DNA of 64,000 nt from Pelagibacterales bacterium SAG-MED01 (GTDB taxonomy: Bacteria > Pseudomonadota > Alphaproteobacteria > Pelagibacterales > Pelagibacteraceae): NCBI GenBank assembly GCA_014654455.1, contig JACWCY010000001.1, forward strand, positions 182,001-246,000. The letters run 5' to 3'. Each line of letters opens with the position of its first letter. Position 1 is the stretch's first letter. The notes under the pieces are model-generated. The model was not told the origin of the DNA, did not search any database, and saw only the letters and a list, made by a program, of their open reading frames with translations. A program made the translations under genes and the position numbers. Positions 40,687 through 49,700 of the stretch are shown one piece after another.

Positions 40687-43005
40687 ACTTGTTCTTTTTG
40701 AATTTAAATAACCAAAAATAAATAATAAAAGTATTGCTAATGGGTAAACAATAATTTTAGATGGTCTATCAGTATTTTCTATTTTGAGTTCACTGATATA
40801 ATCTCCCATTTCAAATCCACCCTTTTGAGCTTTTCCATTCCATTTAAGTGTATCAACGATATATCTTTCATTTTCTTTAATGATACTCATTCCATATTCT
40901 TCAATATTGTATTCATCTTTAAAAGTATCTTTATTGATGATAAATAATTTATATCTTTCTCCATATTCAGAAATTCTTGTTACTTTAAATCTAACTTCTT
41001 TTTTTGGGTCTAATTTTATTTTACTGATATTATTAATATCGATATAATTATATTTGGGATAAAATTTATTCATTACAAATTCTGGTGAAAGCAAAGAAAT
41101 GGAGATAAATAAAAAAATAATTATTTCATACCATCTTAGTTTATTTATAAACCACCCTTGAGTAGCAGAAGTAAATACCAAAATACCTGTTAAAGATGTA
41201 ATAATAACTATCAATGCATGCCAAATATTTTCTATTCCTATTAAAAGAAGTTCATGATTAAAAAGGAAAACTATTGGTAAAATTCCTGTTCTTAAACTAT
41301 ACCAAAATGCTTGAATCCCTGTTCTCAATGGATCTCCACCAGATATTGCAGCAGCAGCATAAGATGCAAGTCCAACAGGTGGTGTTACATCAGCCATTAA
41401 ACCAAAATAAAAAACAAATAAATGAACTGCAATCAAAGGAAAAATAAATCCAGAAGCATTTCCAACATCAACTAAAACTGTTGCCATTAAGGATGCAACT
41501 ACAACATAATTTGCGGTTGTTGGTAGACCCATTCCCAATAAAAGACATAATATAATTGTTAAAAATAATAAAATTACAACATTATCTTTTGCAATTGACT
41601 CTATAACTATTATTAAATTAGTGCTTAAACCAGTTGATCCAACTGCTCCAACAATAATACCTGCTGTTGCTATTGCTATTCCAACTCCAACCATATTTAA
41701 AGCACCTTTTTCAAATCCTATTACTGTTTGATTAAACCAAACTTTAAAACCATCTTTAAAATCATTCCCTTTAAAGATTTTGTTTATTAAGTTCACAATA
41801 ATAAGGGAAATGGTTGCATAAAAAATTGAATATGATGCAGTAAATCTTAAGTAGACTAGCATGTAAATTAATACGAAAATCGGGATTAAAAAATGTAAGC
41901 CTGATAAAAAAGTTTTTTTTAAATTTGGCACATCTGAATCTTCCATGCCTTTCAAGTTTAATTTTAGAGCTTCTAGATGAGATATATAAAATAAGGCTAT
42001 ATAGGAAATTATAGCAGGTAAAAAAGCGTGTTTTACCACCTCAAAATATGTAACTCCAATAAAACTTGCCATAACAAATGCTGCTGCCCCCATAACGGGC
42101 GGCATTATTTGACCATTGACAGATGAGGACACTTCAATTGCTCCTGCTTTCTCCTTAGAAAAACCAGTTTTTTTCATAATAGGGATAGTAAAAGTTCCTG
42201 TTGTAACCGTATTTGCTATTGAAGATCCTGAAATCAATCCTGTCATACCTGATCCAAGAATAGCAGCTTTAGCTGGACCACCCCTCATTTTTCCAACCAT
42301 TGCAAATGCTAAATCTAAAAAATATTTTCCACCACCTGCAGTTTCCAATAGTGCTCCAAATAAGACGAACAGAAAAATAAAATCTACAGATACTCCAATT
42401 GGTATTCCAAAAATTGCTTCCTGATCTAACCATTGAAAACCAACCAATCTATTTAAAGACAACCCACCATGAGAAATAATTTCAGGGGCATATCTTCCAA
42501 AATAAGAAAATAATAAAAAACAAATTGCAATAATTACTAAAGGTAATCCAATTACCCTTCTTGTTGCTTCTAAAAGAGTTAAAATTCCAAAACTTCCTAT
42601 TATCAATTCTATAGGTAAATTTAAATTTTCACTAATACTTATAGTTAATAAAACTCCACCTCTATCAACAAGTTGATCATAAAAAAAATAAATATAAAGA
42701 CAAGAAAATGTACCAAAAAAACTAATTATAATATCTATAAATGAGATTTTTTTTCCTTTTGAGATTGGATAAATTAAAAATGCTAAACATAAAGCAAATC
42801 CTAAATGAATAGCTCTTGCTGGTAATCCTTTAAACATTCCAAAATTGAACATAAAAGGAAATGGTGAAGCATACCAAAGTTGAAATAAAGACCAAATTAT
42901 TGCTATTGTTACAACTACTTTTAAATGTGTGCCAGTTAGATTTTTAGTTGGGGACAAATCCTCATTTATTTTACCTTTGATTTTTTCACTAAAAGACTGA
43001 CTCAT
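40669..43005 (-). CDS. TAXI-type TRAP transporter, fused 4TM/12TM permease
   Basis: Membrane component of a sodium-driven TRAP importer of the TAXI type. The 778-residue product joins a small DctQ-like part (N-terminal segments to about 175) to the large DctM-like part. The DctM stretches include GSSIANTVTTGTFTIPIM and GMGLPTTANYVVVASLMATV. After the last transporter helices comes a soluble stretch of about 120 residues with a final membrane span, consistent with the DUF3394 tail found on such fusions. It is the last gene of an aminotransferase, binding protein, permease run and is preceded by an attenuator-like hairpin. The substrate is unknown. Confidence 0.92.
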   Translation of the reverse strand: MSQSFSEKIKGKINEDLSPTKNLTGTHLKVVVTIAIIWSLFQLWYASPFPFMFNFGMFKGLPARAIHLGFALCLAFLIYPISKGKKISFIDIIISFFGTFSCLYIYFFYDQLVDRGGVLLTISISENLNLPIELIIGSFGILTLLEATRRVIGLPLVIIAICFLLFSYFGRYAPEIISHGGLSLNRLVGFQWLDQEAIFGIPIGVSVDFIFLFVLFGALLETAGGGKYFLDLAFAMVGKMRGGPAKAAILGSGMTGLISGSSIANTVTTGTFTIPIMKKTGFSKEKAGAIEVSSSVNGQIMPPVMGAAAFVMASFIGVTYFEVVKHAFLPAIISYIALFYISHLEALKLNLKGMEDSDVPNLKKTFLSGLHFLIPIFVLIYMLVYLRFTASYSIFYATISLIIVNLINKIFKGNDFKDGFKVWFNQTVIGFEKGALNMVGVGIAIATAGIIVGAVGSTGLSTNLIIVIESIAKDNVVILLFLTIILCLLLGMGLPTTANYVVVASLMATVLVDVGNASGFIFPLIAVHLFVFYFGLMADVTPPVGLASYAAAAISGGDPLRTGIQAFWYSLRTGILPIVFLFNHELLLIGIENIWHALIVIITSLTGILVFTSATQGWFINKLRWYEIIIFLFISISLLSPEFVMNKFYPKYNYIDINNISKIKLDPKKEVRFKVTRISEYGERYKLFIINKDTFKDEYNIEEYGMSIIKENERYIVDTLKWNGKAQKGGFEMGDYISELKIENTDRPSKIIVYPLAILLLFIFGYLNSKRTSLATRS

Positions 43006-43022
43006 TGATTTTATATTATCAT

Positions 43023-43056
43023 AAAAAAAAGGCCCGGTAAAAATACCAGGCCTTTT
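43023..43056 (-). terminator. Terminator or attenuator hairpin between TRAP binding protein and permease
   Basis: On the minus strand AAAAGGCC pairs with GGCCTTTT. The stem continues, after one mismatch, with GGT/ACC around a six-base loop, and is followed by a run of T. It lies in the 70-nt gap after the binding-protein gene. Partial termination here would give much more binding protein than permease, as is usual for such transporters. Confidence 0.8.
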
Positions 43057-43075
43057 AATTCAATCAAAATCTAGA

Positions 43076-44080
43076 TTACATTAATCCAGCTTCTTTGTAG
43101 TATTTAATTGCGCCTGGATGTAATGGAGCAGATAAACCATCTTTAATCATGTTTTTCTTTTCCAAAAATCCAAAAGCAGGATGTTGTTTTTTAAAATCAT
43201 CAAAATTTTCCATCACAGCTTTTGTTACTAAATACACCAACTCATCAGAAACTGAAGCACTTGTAACTACAGTAGCTTTAACACCAAATGTTGTCGCGTC
43301 TTTTTTTTGGTTTGTATAAGTTCCCTTAGGTATTACTGCTTTAGCATAGTAATCAGCACCACTTATTAATCCTTGAACTTCTGAACCTGTTAAATTTATT
43401 GGTGAAGCTTTAGCTGCACAAGTTGCTGCTTGTTCCATTGCTCCGTTAGGAAAACCCACAGAATAACCAAAAGCATCTATTTTACCATCACACAAAGCTT
43501 TTACTTGCTCTGATGAAGTAAGTTCAGTTGTTGATTTAAAGAAACTATTATCAACACCCATAGCTTTCATTAACTCTTCCATAGTTCCTCTTTGCCCTGA
43601 ACCAGGATTACCAATGTTTACAACTTTTCCCTCTAGACCTGCAAAGTTTTTAATTTTAGCTTTTTTTCTAGCCCAAATTTGGAATGGCTCATTGTGAACT
43701 GAAAATACAGCTCTTAGATCACCAAATTTTTTGCCTTCCCATTTGCTTGATCCGTTAACTGCATGGTATTGCCAGTCTGATTGTGCTACACCAAATTGAA
43801 ACTCTCCAGCTTTAATTTGACCAATATTATAATTTGATCCACCAGTTGATGGAGCAGTACATCTGTAAGCTTTAGCAGTACCTTTTTTTCTTCCATGCTC
43901 AGCACTTATTGCTGATTTGTGTAACATTTTACATATAGCGTTACCTGTCTGGAAATATACTCCAGTAGGTCCACCTGTTCCTATCGTGAAGAACTCTGCA
44001 GATTTTGCAACACTAGTTAATGTCAAAGATGCTACAAAAATTAACAAAGCACTAGATAGAGATGTTATCGTTTTTTTCAT
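43076..44080 (-). CDS. TAXI-family TRAP solute-binding protein
   Basis: Periplasmic binding protein that hands substrate to the TRAP permease. The 334-residue product has a clear signal peptide ending near SVAKSAEF (cut after about residue 28), the TAXI opening FFTIGTGGPTGVYFQTGNAICKM, and the family stretch GSGQRGTMEELMKAMGV. Four or more cysteines suggest disulphides. The ATG is preceded by a near-perfect Shine-Dalgarno site, much better than most genes here, and an attenuator follows. Both point to high expression. Known TAXI ligands include glutamate and other carboxylates, but nothing here identifies this one. Confidence 0.93.
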   Translation of the reverse strand: MKKTITSLSSALLIFVASLTLTSVAKSAEFFTIGTGGPTGVYFQTGNAICKMLHKSAISAEHGRKKGTAKAYRCTAPSTGGSNYNIGQIKAGEFQFGVAQSDWQYHAVNGSSKWEGKKFGDLRAVFSVHNEPFQIWARKKAKIKNFAGLEGKVVNIGNPGSGQRGTMEELMKAMGVDNSFFKSTTELTSSEQVKALCDGKIDAFGYSVGFPNGAMEQAATCAAKASPINLTGSEVQGLISGADYYAKAVIPKGTYTNQKKDATTFGVKATVVTSASVSDELVYLVTKAVMENFDDFKKQHPAFGFLEKKNMIKDGLSAPLHPGAIKYYKEAGLM

Positions 44081-44085
44081 TTTTG

Positions 44086-44093
44086 CCTCCTCT
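44086..44093 (-). promoter_or_regulatory. Strong Shine-Dalgarno site of the TRAP binding protein
   Basis: AGAGGAGG lies about 5 nt before the binding-protein ATG on the minus strand. This is an unusually complete anti-16S match for this AT-rich genome, where most starts have only a few purines, and suggests strong translation. Confidence 0.8.
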
Positions 44094-44153
44094 GTGTAAC
44101 TTTATTTATAATTAAATTGTAACAGCAAATTTAGGCCTTTGTATAGAGAGTAT

Positions 44154-45386
44154 TTATATTGTGTCAGACCATTTTTTCAATCTATCCACCCCCTCTGCAA
44201 CTTTTGGAGCTAAATTTTTAATTGTCACATTATCTAAATTTTCGTTTTTTTTATATTCTTGCATAAAATTTTTTCCATCAAAATCTGTAAAGCTTAGTCT
44301 AGCTAGCATTTTTTTTTTATCAAAACCAAAGTCGACTCCAGGTAATAAAGCTACTCCTGTTTTTTCAAGAATATTTTTACACATTTCAGATGATGAGCTA
44401 AATTTTGATTTTGCATTAACAAATTCAGGCATCAAATAAAAACCACCTTGAGATTTGTTTATTAAAATATTATTAGAATTCAAATTTTCATAAACATAAT
44501 TTCCAACAGCTTTAAGAATTTCTTTTGATGATTTTATATAATTCAAATGATTTCCCTCATAAGCCTTAATCGCTGCATATTGGATAGGTGCACTAACAGC
44601 TGAAAAAGTTTCACTTGCTAAAACACTTAATGTGTCTCCTATAATCTTCAAATTTTTAGGTATAATAAAATATCCTAATCTCCAACCTCCAGCACCACAC
44701 CATTTACTTAAACCGGTGCTTATAATAGTTTTTTCAGGACAAAAATTTGAAATAGATTTGTAATCATTGTTAAAACTAAGTTCTGAGTAAATCTCATCAG
44801 ATAAAACTAATAGATTATATTTTTTAACAATCTGACTTATTTCTTCTAAATTTTCACAAATTTGACCAGAAGGATTGTTGGGAGAATTTAAGAATAATAG
44901 GTAATTTTTTTTTTTATTCTTCAAAATAATTTTTTCAATTTCAGATCCAGTTGGAAACCAGTTATTTTCTCTTTTTGTTTGAAGTAATTGAACTTTATTT
45001 CTACCAATGATTGCTTGTGGCATGTAAGAAACCCAACTAGGAACTGGGAGTATAACTTCGCCATCAAAAATAACATGCAATAAAAACATTAATTCTTTAG
45101 ATCCAGGTCCTATAATTACATTATTAGATGTATAACTATAATTTTTTTTAGTTGATGTATATTTCGCAATCGAATTTCTTAGATCATCAAGTCCTTGCAT
45201 GGGCAAATATTTGTTCTGATGAGCATTATTTTTTAATTCATTTACAATATCAGTTGGAATTTGAAATGGTGATTGGCCAAAGCCAAACTTAAAAATTTTT
45301 TTTCCTTTTATCTCAAGTTTTTTAGAAATTTCATTAATTTTTAAAGTCGAAGATGGTTCTAAATTTTTAACAATATCTTTTAACAT
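44154..45386 (-). CDS. Class I aminotransferase (AspC/AAT-like)
   Basis: PLP enzyme that swaps amino groups between amino acids and 2-oxo acids. The 410-residue product has FGFGQSPFQIP near the N-terminus, the LNSPNNPSG motif, SDEIYSEL, the PLP lysine in STGLSKWCGAGGWRLGY, and a closing RLSFTDFDG. Specificity cannot be read from the sequence. It is upstream of the TAXI-TRAP genes on the same strand with a 73-nt gap. This hints that the imported compound may be an amino acid or oxo acid used by this enzyme, but that is inference. Confidence 0.9.
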   Translation of the reverse strand: MLKDIVKNLEPSSTLKINEISKKLEIKGKKIFKFGFGQSPFQIPTDIVNELKNNAHQNKYLPMQGLDDLRNSIAKYTSTKKNYSYTSNNVIIGPGSKELMFLLHVIFDGEVILPVPSWVSYMPQAIIGRNKVQLLQTKRENNWFPTGSEIEKIILKNKKKNYLLFLNSPNNPSGQICENLEEISQIVKKYNLLVLSDEIYSELSFNNDYKSISNFCPEKTIISTGLSKWCGAGGWRLGYFIIPKNLKIIGDTLSVLASETFSAVSAPIQYAAIKAYEGNHLNYIKSSKEILKAVGNYVYENLNSNNILINKSQGGFYLMPEFVNAKSKFSSSSEMCKNILEKTGVALLPGVDFGFDKKKMLARLSFTDFDGKNFMQEYKKNENLDNVTIKNLAPKVAEGVDRLKKWSDTI

Positions 45387-45563
45387 TTTTTAATTTAATT
45401 TAATTTATGTTATAGAAATATTTTTAATTATGCTAAACTAAGTTTGATTAAATAGTAAAATGAGAACTTTTTATCATCCGATTCGGTCATGTTTTAGTCT
45501 ATTTTTGTTCTTTAAGACTAACTACATCTGGTAGATAAAAATTAAGATATACCAAAGATAGAA
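45387..45563. promoter_or_regulatory. Divergent intergenic region with inverted repeat
   Basis: A 177-nt gap between the aminotransferase (minus) and helicase (plus) genes. It holds TTAGTCT at 45494-45500 and AGACTAA at 45515-45521, a 7-bp stem with a 14-nt loop, about 45 nt before the helicase start. It would lie in the 5' leader or promoter of the helicase gene. Role unknown. Confidence 0.35.
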
Positions 45564-48044
45564 ATGATGAAAAATAAAATTACTGCTGTTCTTGGTCCAA
45601 CAAATACAGGCAAAACTCATTTGGCTATTGAAACTATGTTGTCTTTTGACAGTGGAATGATTGGGTTTCCACTTAGATTGCTAGCTAGAGAAGTTTACGA
45701 TAAAGTTATTAAAAAGACTAGTTTAGATAAAGTTGCTTTAATTACTGGAGAAGAAAAAATTATTCCTCCAAATGCAAGATATTTCCTATGTACAGTTGAG
45801 TCTATGCCTATTGATAAATATTTAGATTTTGTTGCTGTTGATGAAATACAAATGTGTGCGGATCATGAACGAGGTCATATATTTACTGATCGACTATTAA
45901 ATACAAGAGGTAATAAATTAACTATGTTAATGGGTTCAAATACTATTAAAGATGTAATTTCAAAATTAGATGAGGATATAGAGTTTATAAATAGAAATAG
46001 GTTATCTAAACTTACCTATACTGGTCATAAAAAAATATCCAGAATAAATAGAAAAACTGCAATTATTGCATTTTCAGCAGAAGAGGTTTATGCCATAGCA
46101 GAGCTAGTTAGAAGGCAAAAAGGTGGTGCAGCGATTGTTATGGGGTCGCTTAGTCCAAAAACTAGAAATGCTCAAGTTGAATTATATCAATCAGGAGATG
46201 TAGATTTTTTAATTGCTACAGACGCTATAGGAATGGGTATAAATATGGATCTAGATCATGTTTATTTTTCAAACTTGAAAAAATTTGATGGCAAAAAACT
46301 AAGGAAATTAAATTTGTCAGAAATAGGACAAATTGCAGGAAGAGCAGGTAGGTACTTAAATGATGGAAACTTTGGTGTTACTGGACAATGCAAGGAAATA
46401 AATGCCGAAGAGGTTGATTTATTGGAAAATCATAAATTTGAAAAAATTCAATCTTTGTTTTGGAGAAATTCTAATTTAAATTTTGACAATCCTTTTAAAC
46501 TAATAAAGTCTTTAGATGAAAAACCACATAAAAGTTGGTTAAGAAAAATTCATGAATGTGAAGATGAAAAGGCTTTAAAGTTTTTCTTAAATGATAAAAA
46601 TTTAGATAAGATTGATTTTAATAAAGAAAAATTAAATCTTTTATGGGAATGTTGTCAAATACCTGATTTTGTCAAGAAGACTTACGGCAATCATTATCAA
46701 GTTATTGGAAATGTTTTTAAATATTTAAATAGTAAAAAAGGTAAAATTACTGATGATTTCATGCGACTACAATTGATTAAACTGGATAAATTAGAAGGAA
46801 ATGTAGATTCTTTATCGAATAGAATTGCAAATGTTAGAACTTGGTCTTATGTTTCAAATAAAATTAATTGGGTTGAAAATCAAAATTATTGGATAGAAAA
46901 AACTAAATTATTAGAGGACAAACTATCAGATAGGCTTCATGAAGAACTTACTAAAACTTTTATTGATAAACGAGCAAGTGTTCTCGCTAGAGGATTAAAA
47001 CAAGATATGGAATTTAATACTAAAATTTTGGAAAATAATGATGTAATGATTGATGATCAGTTTATAGGAAAAATAAACGGACTTAAATTAGAATTAGATC
47101 TAAAAAAAGGGGCTTTAGAAACAGATATAAAATCTCTAAAAAAAGCGGCCAGACATACCGTAGGTCCTGAGCTTGAAAAAAGAATTCAAAGTATAATTGA
47201 GACAGGTTTAATTGAATTAAAAGATGATTTTAAAATTTATTGGAATAAATTTTCTATTGGAAAATTAATGCCAGGAAAAGATTATTTGAATCCAAATTTT
47301 GAATTAATAGTTGATGACATTTTAGAACAAAATCAAAAACATAAATTAATTAATTTTATTGAAAAATGGCTTAAGAATAAAATTAATAAGATTCTAGAAA
47401 GCCTAATTGATTTAAAAAATCTAAAAAAAGAAAACTCCTCAGTTAAAGCTCTTGCATATCAATTATATGAGAATAATGGAGTGCTTAAAAGAGAACAGGT
47501 TTCTGAATACCTTAAAAAACTGGAACAAAACGAAAGAAAAATTTTGAGAGATCTTGGGGTAAAATTTGGTAGGTACCATGTTTTTCTTCACAGATTGATA
47601 AAACCAGAAGCTGTATCATTAAGAACATTGCTTTGGAAAAATTATCACCAAAAATACTTTGATTTAAAACCTCCAACTTTTGGTTTAAATTTTTTAAATG
47701 ATAAAAATAAAACTAATAAAAATTTTATGTTACTTTGTGGATTTGAAAAATTTGAAAATTTTTTTGTAAGAATTGATATTCTAGAAAGATTATTTATGCA
47801 AATAATAAATTATGACTCTAAAGAAACTAAAGAAATAAAAATGATACCAGAAATGTTAAATTTACTTGGCTGTAACAAAGATAATTTCAAAAAACTTTTA
47901 CGAAGTATGAACTATAAAATTATAGAAAAAAATGATGAATTATTTTTCAAATATATGCCCAAAAAAAGCAATAAGTTAAAAAATGAAAAAAAAACTACAA
48001 AAGAAAATCCTTTTATTGTATTAAAAAATTTCAATTTCAATTAA
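45564..48044 (+). CDS. SUV3-like ATP-dependent RNA helicase
   Basis: A DExH-type helicase related to mitochondrial SUV3, which unwinds RNA for the degradosome. The 826-residue product has motif I GPTNTGKTH (about 11-19), FPLRLLAREVYD, motif II VDEIQM, motif III MGSNT, motif V DAIGMGINMD and motif VI QIAGRAGRY. The long C-terminal half (from about 290) is Lys-rich and unassigned. Two adjacent ATGs are possible starts. TerB follows after 6 nt, then ferredoxin and CarD, so the four are probably one transcript. RNA turnover is the likely role. Confidence 0.88.
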   Translation: MMKNKITAVLGPTNTGKTHLAIETMLSFDSGMIGFPLRLLAREVYDKVIKKTSLDKVALITGEEKIIPPNARYFLCTVESMPIDKYLDFVAVDEIQMCADHERGHIFTDRLLNTRGNKLTMLMGSNTIKDVISKLDEDIEFINRNRLSKLTYTGHKKISRINRKTAIIAFSAEEVYAIAELVRRQKGGAAIVMGSLSPKTRNAQVELYQSGDVDFLIATDAIGMGINMDLDHVYFSNLKKFDGKKLRKLNLSEIGQIAGRAGRYLNDGNFGVTGQCKEINAEEVDLLENHKFEKIQSLFWRNSNLNFDNPFKLIKSLDEKPHKSWLRKIHECEDEKALKFFLNDKNLDKIDFNKEKLNLLWECCQIPDFVKKTYGNHYQVIGNVFKYLNSKKGKITDDFMRLQLIKLDKLEGNVDSLSNRIANVRTWSYVSNKINWVENQNYWIEKTKLLEDKLSDRLHEELTKTFIDKRASVLARGLKQDMEFNTKILENNDVMIDDQFIGKINGLKLELDLKKGALETDIKSLKKAARHTVGPELEKRIQSIIETGLIELKDDFKIYWNKFSIGKLMPGKDYLNPNFELIVDDILEQNQKHKLINFIEKWLKNKINKILESLIDLKNLKKENSSVKALAYQLYENNGVLKREQVSEYLKKLEQNERKILRDLGVKFGRYHVFLHRLIKPEAVSLRTLLWKNYHQKYFDLKPPTFGLNFLNDKNKTNKNFMLLCGFEKFENFFVRIDILERLFMQIINYDSKETKEIKMIPEMLNLLGCNKDNFKKLLRSMNYKIIEKNDELFFKYMPKKSNKLKNEKKTTKENPFIVLKNFNFN

Positions 48045-48050
48045 AAAGTT

Positions 48051-48464
48051 ATGTTTTTTAAAAATAATAAAGAAAATAACAAAGTTCAAGATTTAGACAA
48101 AATTGCAGCTTTATTAATTCATGCAGCTAAAATAGATCAAAATTATTCAAGCCAAGAAGAAGAAATTATTAAACAAACTCTTTTAAAGATTGGTGCTAAT
48201 AACGAAAGTATAAAAATAATAATTAATAATGGTAAAAAAATTGAAGAAGACTCTAATCAAATCCTAGAGTTTACTAAAGAAGTAAAAAATATGAATGAAG
48301 ATAATAAAATTAAAATTATAGAGGCTCTGTGGAAAATTATTTATTCTAATAAAGATGCTGATATTTATGAAACTAACTTAATGAGAAGACTTGCAGGATT
48401 GTTGTATATTGACAGTAAAATAATGGGTGATATTAAAGATAAAATTAAAAAAGAAAATTTATAA
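48051..48464 (+). CDS. TerB-family protein
   Basis: The 137-residue all-helical product has the TerB pattern: [26 protein letters not shown], later [18 protein letters not shown], and [11 protein letters not shown]. The acidic DxxxxxxE motifs are thought to bind a metal. TerB-type proteins are linked to tellurite resistance and to membrane-associated stress complexes, but isolated copies such as this have no known reaction. Its stop codon shares a base with the ferredoxin ATG (TAATG), so the two are translationally coupled. Confidence 0.85.
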   Translation: MFFKNNKENNKVQDLDKIAALLIHAAKIDQNYSSQEEEIIKQTLLKIGANNESIKIIINNGKKIEEDSNQILEFTKEVKNMNEDNKIKIIEALWKIIYSNKDADIYETNLMRRLAGLLYIDSKIMGDIKDKIKKENL

Positions 48465-48790
48465 TGACCTACATAGTTAACGACAAATGTATCAAGTGTA
48501 AATTAATGGACTGTGTTGAAGTTTGTCCTGTTGATTGTTTCTATGAGGGAAAAAATATGCTTGTAATTAAACCGGAGGAGTGTATAGATTGTGGCGTTTG
48601 TGAACCAGAATGTCCTGTGGATGCTATCAAAGCGGATACAGAGTCTGGGAGCGAAAAATGGTTAGAAATCAATAAACAGTATTCTGAAATCTGGCCCAAC
48701 ATAACGGAAAAAAAAGATCCTCCAGCGGATCATGAAAAATTTAAAGATGAGCAAGATAAGTTTGAAAAATATTTTAAAGAAAACATTTAA
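48464..48790 (+). CDS. fdxA: 7Fe-type ferredoxin (FdxA)
   Basis: A small electron carrier with one 3Fe-4S and one 4Fe-4S cluster. The 108-residue product has the two cluster motifs in the first half: [21 protein letters not shown] and [16 protein letters not shown]. An Ala/Asp/Lys-rich C-terminal tail follows. This matches the FdxA type common in alphaproteobacteria. It is coupled to terB and overlaps the chosen start of carD, and the fdxA-carD pairing is common in alphaproteobacteria. The redox partner is not evident. Confidence 0.94.
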   Translation: MTYIVNDKCIKCKLMDCVEVCPVDCFYEGKNMLVIKPEECIDCGVCEPECPVDAIKADTESGSEKWLEINKQYSEIWPNITEKKDPPADHEKFKDEQDKFEKYFKENI

Positions 48791-49637
48791 AAAAAAATCA
48801 GTAAAATTGGTGAAAAAAAAAGTAGCAAAAAAGACTACTAAATTAAAAGTCAATAAATCAAAGACAATTTCAAATAAAAAACAAAAAAAAATCATTAAGT
48901 TAAAAAATTTAAAAAGTAAAAAAATTATCAATAAAAAATTAGTTAAAAAGAATAATGAAAAAATTGAAAATAAAACTGAAAATTTAAGAATTTCAAAAGG
49001 TAATGAAATCAAACCTGAAATAAAGAAAGTAAAAAAACAAGAAACTGAAAAGAAAGAATACAAAGTTAAAGATTATGTTGTTTACCCAAAACATGGTGTA
49101 GGGCAAATCATTGAGTTTAAAAAAATCAGTATTGGTGGAATTGATGTAGAGACTTATATAATTAAGTTTGAAAAAGACAAAGCTAACGGAATGGTCCCAG
49201 TAAATAAACAATCTCACCTTAGACCATTAGCTACCATAAACCAGGTTAACAAGTGTATTTCAATACTCAAAAGTAAACCAAAAATTAAAAGATCAATGTG
49301 GAGTCGAAGAGCTCAAGAATACGAAGCTAAAATATCATCGGGCAAGATATATGAGTTGGCTGAAGTTGTAAGAGATCTAAATAAAGGAGATGATTTAATG
49401 GTTGATCAATCTTACAGTGAAAGACAGTTATTTGAGAAAGCTTATGAAAGAATGTTATCTGAATTTCAAATTATTTTAAATATTTCATTAGAAGACACTC
49501 AAAAAAAACTAGATAAGGCTTTAAAAAGAAATTTAGAAAATCAATCTAAACCTACGGCGACCACTCCTAAAAATCCATCATCTGATTTACCTGTTGAAGA
49601 AACTATTTCTGATACAGATGAAAATATAGAGGAATAA
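48732..49637 (+). CDS. CarD-family transcriptional regulator with long basic N-terminus
   Basis: CarD-type proteins bind the RNA polymerase beta subunit and promoter DNA to stabilise open complexes. The 301-residue product has the CarD/CdnL domain from about residue 112 ([20 protein letters not shown] to about 270). It is preceded by an unusually long region of about 110 residues that is almost all Lys with some Ile, Asn and Val. The C-terminal 35 residues are Pro/Thr/Ser/Asp/Glu-rich. The start is uncertain: ATG at 48732 overlaps fdxA by 59 nt, while ATG 48747 (MSKISLKN) or GTG 48810 are in-frame alternatives. A hairpin terminator follows at once. Confidence 0.88.
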   Translation: MKNLKMSKISLKNILKKTFKKKSVKLVKKKVAKKTTKLKVNKSKTISNKKQKKIIKLKNLKSKKIINKKLVKKNNEKIENKTENLRISKGNEIKPEIKKVKKQETEKKEYKVKDYVVYPKHGVGQIIEFKKISIGGIDVETYIIKFEKDKANGMVPVNKQSHLRPLATINQVNKCISILKSKPKIKRSMWSRRAQEYEAKISSGKIYELAEVVRDLNKGDDLMVDQSYSERQLFEKAYERMLSEFQIILNISLEDTQKKLDKALKRNLENQSKPTATTPKNPSSDLPVEETISDTDENIEE

Positions 49638-49640
49638 AAA

Positions 49641-49681
49641 AAAACGCCTCTCACACGTAAATCGTTATGAGAAGCGTTTTT
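49641..49681. terminator. Bidirectional hairpin terminator between carD and the basic peptide gene
   Basis: AAAACGC-TCTCA pairs with TGAGA-GCGTTTT with one mismatch, and three inner pairs close the loop. On the minus strand it is followed by about nine T residues, and on the plus strand by five. It therefore ends the 24-residue peptide transcript strongly and carD less strongly. Confidence 0.85.
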
Positions 49682-49700
49682 AATAAAGAATACTAAATAA

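Noticed and set aside
44101-44153. Riboswitch before the TRAP binding protein
   Set aside because: The gap is short and shows no conserved aptamer pattern that I could recognise.
45460-45534. 24-codon frame before the helicase gene
   Set aside because: No ribosome site, no typical composition, and it overlaps the inverted repeat. Probably chance.
48051-48464. TerB as evidence of a tellurite-resistance cluster
   Set aside because: No terA, terC, terD, terE or terZ nearby. A lone TerB does not support that.
48662-49063. Minus-strand frame of 133 codons across fdxA/carD
   Set aside because: Phe/Leu-rich mirror of the Lys-rich CarD tail, a base-composition artefact with real genes on the other strand.
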